Positions 60,822 through 64,000 of a DNA stretch of 64,000 nt are shown in pieces (position 1 is the first letter of the stretch; the number at the start of each line of letters is the position of its first letter). Position numbers and translations under genes: made by a program. The stretch comes from an uncultured Eubacteriales bacterium (GTDB lineage Bacteria; Bacillota; Clostridia; Saccharofermentanales; Fastidiosipilaceae): positions 1 through 64,000 of the forward strand of contig CABKML010000001.1 in the NCBI GenBank assembly GCA_902373515.1, written 5' to 3'. The notes beneath the pieces are model-generated. The model searched no databases. It saw nothing but the letters and a program-made list of their open reading frames with translations, and was not told the origin of the DNA.

Positions 60822-62783
60822 ATGAAAAACACGAAGAAATTTATTTCGGCAGCGACCGCCTTGGCTCTCACTTGCGGATTAGTTGCCTGCAGCTACAACA
60901 GGACCAACGTTTCCGTATCTGAAACTGAGGTAACGGCAAGCGAAAAAGCTCCGACTGCAACAAGTCAAACCGAGCCGCACGTTACGCAAACTGTCACTCC
61001 GAGCAAACTTAAGTCCGAGGAAACCGGCAAAAAGCCGCTTTTGCGTCTGCCCGTTTCTCAAGCTCAAAGCAAAAGTGCTCCGGTTCAAACTGAACTTGTT
61101 CCTGTAAATAATAATCAGGAAGCATCGAATGAAGATCTGCCCGTCGCCGACACGAACAGCAGCACGAACGGCAGCGTGAACAACAGCGCAAACGCCGGCA
61201 ACACAGGCCACAGCGAAAACACCGCCGATGTCGCGCAAGTAGCCCCGCCTGCAGGCAAGCAGGAAGAGCCGGCAGACACAGCAGATACAAACAATTCCGG
61301 TACACAAGACACACAGGACTCCGCTGATACTGCGAATGATCCCGATCGCCGGAACCCGACGGACAACAGCGATCCTGAGGTTGACTCCAAGCAACATGAC
61401 CCGGCAAGCACCCCCAATCCTGCCGATACTACCGAGCAAGACCCGGCAACTCCCGCCCCCGAGCAAAAGGAAAACACACCGGCAGATACGCCGAACGAAC
61501 AGCAAACGGTAAAACCGGAAGAACAAAAGAAGCAGGCAATCCAAGCTCTGGTCCAAGAAGCAAAAGCAGCCGACCTTAATTATCTCGCCGACTTTATCAG
61601 CAAATCTCAACACAGCTCTATCGCCGCCCTGAAGAACTTACTCGACTTGGCCAAGCAGGCGAAAAAAGCCCAAGGAACTGCTAAACCTCCCCAAAAGCCG
61701 AACGACTCTTCCAATCCTACCGGCACAGGTGCACAGCCGGGAACCCAAAAGCAAACTCCGGAAGTCATCCCGGAGCAGCCGCAACCAACCGAAGAGAACT
61801 TAAAAGAGCTCAAAGCTTTACTTACAGCCCACAAGGCCAAACTGGATGCCGCCGTTAAAGCCGATTTAACTCAAGGATTCAATGAATTCCTGCAATACGT
61901 CATCAGCGACAATTCTTTCAGCGCCCAACAGAAAAAGGATGCCGAAAGAGCCTTGAACGTTCTACAGGGACGAGCCGATAAAGAAATCGTGCGCCAAAAC
62001 ATGCCGCCTGCCAAGCCGTCCTGGTATGATGAGCGTGTCAAATTGGGTACTAAAGATCCGAATAAAGGCGATGATATGCGTAATCTGAAAGCTTCCGTAT
62101 CTTATATGAAGACGTTGAATAATTATCGCCAATCCCGCAAATTAAACTCCTTAAACGTCAGTTTGACCAACGTCGCTACAGCCGTGATTAATTCTTTTTA
62201 CTCGGATGAAAATATTGCCCATTCCAAATACTATAACGTTTATGAAAATCTGGCCTGGAATCCGAAAGTTCAAGTTGCTGCAGACTACAGCGGCGATCCT
62301 GCGGCGGTAAAGGAAGAGCAATTAAAAGATTTCTACGAGCAATGGATCAGCAACGAAAAGAAAGTTTATGATGCTGCCGTGGCTGCCGGAAAAACGAAAG
62401 AAGAAATGAATAAAGAAGCGGCACAGGATAGCCAAAAGCAAGTCGGTCACTACTTGAATTTCATCGAACCCTCTATTCATTCCATGGGTTTCACGCTGGC
62501 ACACAACGCCAAAAATGCTTACGGCACAACAGGTGTCTGGAATGCCGGTTTTGCTGCAAGCGACATGACAGTTCAGGATTACGAAAATGCAATCAGTCGC
62601 TTTGCCATAGCCAAAATGACGGAAGATAAGCGGGCTTCTGCACAAAAAGAATATGATACTTATATTGCTACTTTGGCAAAAATTGAAAAAATTGAGCAAA
62701 AAGCGCAAAAGGTTGAAGAAAAACAGAAGAACCCCTCTTCGCCTGTTGTCAACCCGGCAACCGACACTGAGAAAAGCAACTGA
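60822..62783 (+). CDS. CAP/SCP-domain lipoprotein
   Basis: A 653-residue exported protein. The signal peptide ends at the lipobox LVAC (Cys22). Residues 25-230 are a long, disordered Asn/Asp/Thr/Pro-rich stalk (acidic). Two helical segments follow (about 232-285 and 325-385). The C-terminal domain (about 420-610) is CAP-like (SCP/PR-1): LNNYRQSRKLNSLNVS, then HSKYYNVYENLAWN and VGHYLNFIEPSIHSMGF hold the His and Glu pattern of the family. A Glu/Lys coil ends it. Such proteins are surface-displayed; the activity is unknown. Shine-Dalgarno GGAAGGA; a very good terminator follows. It lies antiparallel between murG and ftsQ. Confidence 0.82.
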   Translation: MKNTKKFISAATALALTCGLVACSYNRTNVSVSETEVTASEKAPTATSQTEPHVTQTVTPSKLKSEETGKKPLLRLPVSQAQSKSAPVQTELVPVNNNQEASNEDLPVADTNSSTNGSVNNSANAGNTGHSENTADVAQVAPPAGKQEEPADTADTNNSGTQDTQDSADTANDPDRRNPTDNSDPEVDSKQHDPASTPNPADTTEQDPATPAPEQKENTPADTPNEQQTVKPEEQKKQAIQALVQEAKAADLNYLADFISKSQHSSIAALKNLLDLAKQAKKAQGTAKPPQKPNDSSNPTGTGAQPGTQKQTPEVIPEQPQPTEENLKELKALLTAHKAKLDAAVKADLTQGFNEFLQYVISDNSFSAQQKKDAERALNVLQGRADKEIVRQNMPPAKPSWYDERVKLGTKDPNKGDDMRNLKASVSYMKTLNNYRQSRKLNSLNVSLTNVATAVINSFYSDENIAHSKYYNVYENLAWNPKVQVAADYSGDPAAVKEEQLKDFYEQWISNEKKVYDAAVAAGKTKEEMNKEAAQDSQKQVGHYLNFIEPSIHSMGFTLAHNAKNAYGTTGVWNAGFAASDMTVQDYENAISRFAIAKMTEDKRASAQKEYDTYIATLAKIEKIEQKAQKVEEKQKNPSSPVVNPATDTEKSN

Positions 62784-62810
62784 GTTTTGAAACTCTCCCC
62801 CAAAGCGCAA

Positions 62811-62842
62811 GCCTGATAAGCAAAACTTATCAGGCTTTTTTT
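62811..62842 (+). terminator. Terminator of the CAP-lipoprotein gene
   Basis: GCCTGATAAG (62811-62820) and CTTATCAGGC (62826-62835) form a perfect 10-bp stem with a five-base loop, followed by seven T. Confidence 0.96.
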
Positions 62843-62866
62843 GTCAAATTTACGGCGAAAACGGAT

Positions 62867-63988
62867 TTATGACTTATAGCCGCTTAACGCAATCAAAGCT
62901 TCGGCGATATCCTCGGCAGCTTGGGGGAACGCCAGTTTTTCGGCCCGTTTTCCCATTTCCTCTACTTTTTGCGGATCGGCAGCCAAATTTTGCCAAGTCG
63001 CTTCCAGAAAATCTGCCGTAAGTTCATTATCCGGGCACAAGAGCGCCGCCTGCGCCTCCACAAAAGCACGGGCATTGTACGTTTGATGGTCATGAGCAGC
63101 ATAAGGATACGGTACGAAAATTGCCATTTTACCGGTAGCCGCTATTTCTGCCAATGTTAAAGCTCCTGCCCGGCAAACCAGCCAGTCACAGGCTGCATAA
63201 TATTTTTCCATATCATAAATATAATTGCGGCAATCAATCAGATCCCCATATTCCTGTACTTCAGCAGTATACTGTTCACTACCTTTAGCTCCAAGCGCCA
63301 GAATAATATGATAAGGCAGCGGCTTGCGGGCTGCACGATAGCGCCGGGCCAGTTCAAACACCGCATCATTCAGACGTTTGGCCCCCAGACTGCCGCCGAC
63401 GACCAAAATATATTTACCGTTTGGGTCCAAGCCCAATTCTTCTCTGGCTTGGCAACGATCCTGATGAAAGAAGCGTTCCGGCACGGGATTACCTGTAAGT
63501 TCAGTCCGCTTGGCGGCACTGAAAGCAGCTGCCGTAGCAGGGAAGCTGTAACAAACTAAATCAATATTTTTGGCCAGAAATAAATTGCTTTTACCCGGGA
63601 AAGCATTCTGTTCATGTAAGGCCGCCTTAATATGAAGAGCCTTGGCCGCACTGATAAGCGGGGCGGAGACATAGCCGCCGGTACCGAAGACCAGCAAAGG
63701 TTTCAGTGCTTTGATCAGGCATCTTGCCTGCATATGGCTGCGTGCCAGCGTCCATACGGCGCGCATCAAAGCCGTTGGATTTTTATGGAACGGGCGAGCC
63801 GGCAAGGCAAAAAAAGGATAACCCGCTTTTTCTACCAGATGGCGTTCCAGTCCTTGCGGACTGCCGACAAAAACAATTTGCAGCGCGGGATAATTTTGTT
63901 TAATATATTCCGCCACGCTCAACGCCGGGTTAATATGGCCGCTTGTACCGCCGCAAGTAAATAATAAAGTCGCCTTGCTGCTGTCCAA
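62867..63988 (-). CDS. murG: UDP-GlcNAc:undecaprenyl-PP-MurNAc-pentapeptide transferase MurG
   Basis: A 373-residue glycosyltransferase that makes lipid II at the inner face of the membrane. The N-terminal loop TCGGTSGHINPAL (about residues 11-23), the second Gly-rich loop VVGGSLGAKRLND (about 190) and the UDP-GlcNAc site RAGALTLAEIAATG with PYPYAAHDHQTYNA are all present. The start is TTG 63988, but the frame stays open to the window edge, so an upstream start cannot be excluded. Usually ftsW lies upstream and murB/ftsQ downstream; here a plus-strand CAP gene separates it from ftsQ. Confidence 0.95.
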   Translation of the reverse strand: MDSSKATLLFTCGGTSGHINPALSVAEYIKQNYPALQIVFVGSPQGLERHLVEKAGYPFFALPARPFHKNPTALMRAVWTLARSHMQARCLIKALKPLLVFGTGGYVSAPLISAAKALHIKAALHEQNAFPGKSNLFLAKNIDLVCYSFPATAAAFSAAKRTELTGNPVPERFFHQDRCQAREELGLDPNGKYILVVGGSLGAKRLNDAVFELARRYRAARKPLPYHIILALGAKGSEQYTAEVQEYGDLIDCRNYIYDMEKYYAACDWLVCRAGALTLAEIAATGKMAIFVPYPYAAHDHQTYNARAFVEAQAALLCPDNELTADFLEATWQNLAADPQKVEEMGKRAEKLAFPQAAEDIAEALIALSGYKS

Positions 63989-64000
63989 TCGCTTTTGTAA

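Noticed and set aside
60879-61613. Leftward Cys/Arg-rich coding region opposite the CAP-lipoprotein stalk
   Set aside because: It mirrors the biased codon use of the Asn/Asp/Pro stalk and has no start signal.

Overview
The window comes from a low-to-mid GC Gram-positive anaerobe of the Clostridia type. Evidence: the hrcA-grpE-dnaK-dnaJ order under a CIRCE operator, a fused ECF transporter module, CcpA-like cre DNA at a sugar operon, many lipobox lipoproteins, and a giant LRR/Cna-B wall-anchored protein of the kind seen in mucosal Firmicutes. The overall style (GTG/TTG starts, very large adhesin, Fbp-type importer) would fit a vaginal or gut Oscillospiraceae relative such as Mageeibacillus; that is inference, not a database match. 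I see no tRNA, rRNA, CRISPR array or intact insertion sequence.

Layout. 1-461: DinJ/YafQ-type toxin-antitoxin pair, toxin cut by the window edge. 893-3473 (+): HAD phosphatase, thioredoxin, NAD(P)HX dehydratase. 3589-4440 (-): unknown lipoprotein. 4664-9740 (-): heat-shock operon hrcA-grpE-dnaK-dnaJ with promoter, CIRCE and terminator. 9942-19796: a transport island, with an Fbp-like importer (ATPase, fused permease, binding lipoprotein), a divergent ECF module (S, T, fused A-A') and a second paralogous binding lipoprotein followed by a small AT-rich membrane protein and a frameshifted tiny peptide. 19982-30268 (-): a 3428-residue surface protein. 30446-32308 (+): CPBP-like membrane protein. 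32401-38914 (-): rpmF, der, typA, mltG and a U32 protein. 39075-40578: an AlbA_2/HATPase regulator-like gene bracketed by two 106-bp direct repeats. 40584-43338 (-): DivIVA-like coiled coil, D-Ala-D-Ala ligase and an unknown protein. 43582-48194 (-): mglB-mglA-mglC sugar importer with cre-like promoter. 48455-53324 (-): SPFH protein and RHH regulator, recG, rsmD, coaD. 53462-56906 (-): nrdR, response regulator, histidine kinase, nth. 57028-63988: division and wall cluster murG, ftsQ, ftsZ on the minus strand, interrupted by an antiparallel CAP-domain lipoprotein gene.

How the parts work together. Much of the window is housekeeping (protein folding, translation GTPases, DNA repair, CoA, wall synthesis and division). 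The accessory content is about nutrient capture (three importers) and the cell surface (giant adhesin, CAP lipoprotein). The least ordinary pieces are the 106-bp repeat-flanked gene, the decayed small-peptide locus at 17906-18369, the SPFH/RHH operon with a palindromic operator candidate, and two transporter proteins with large extra domains (ATPase insertion, MglC N-terminal coiled coil). Regulatory signals listed here were found by eye against consensus; start sites were revised where a Shine-Dalgarno sequence decided the matter.
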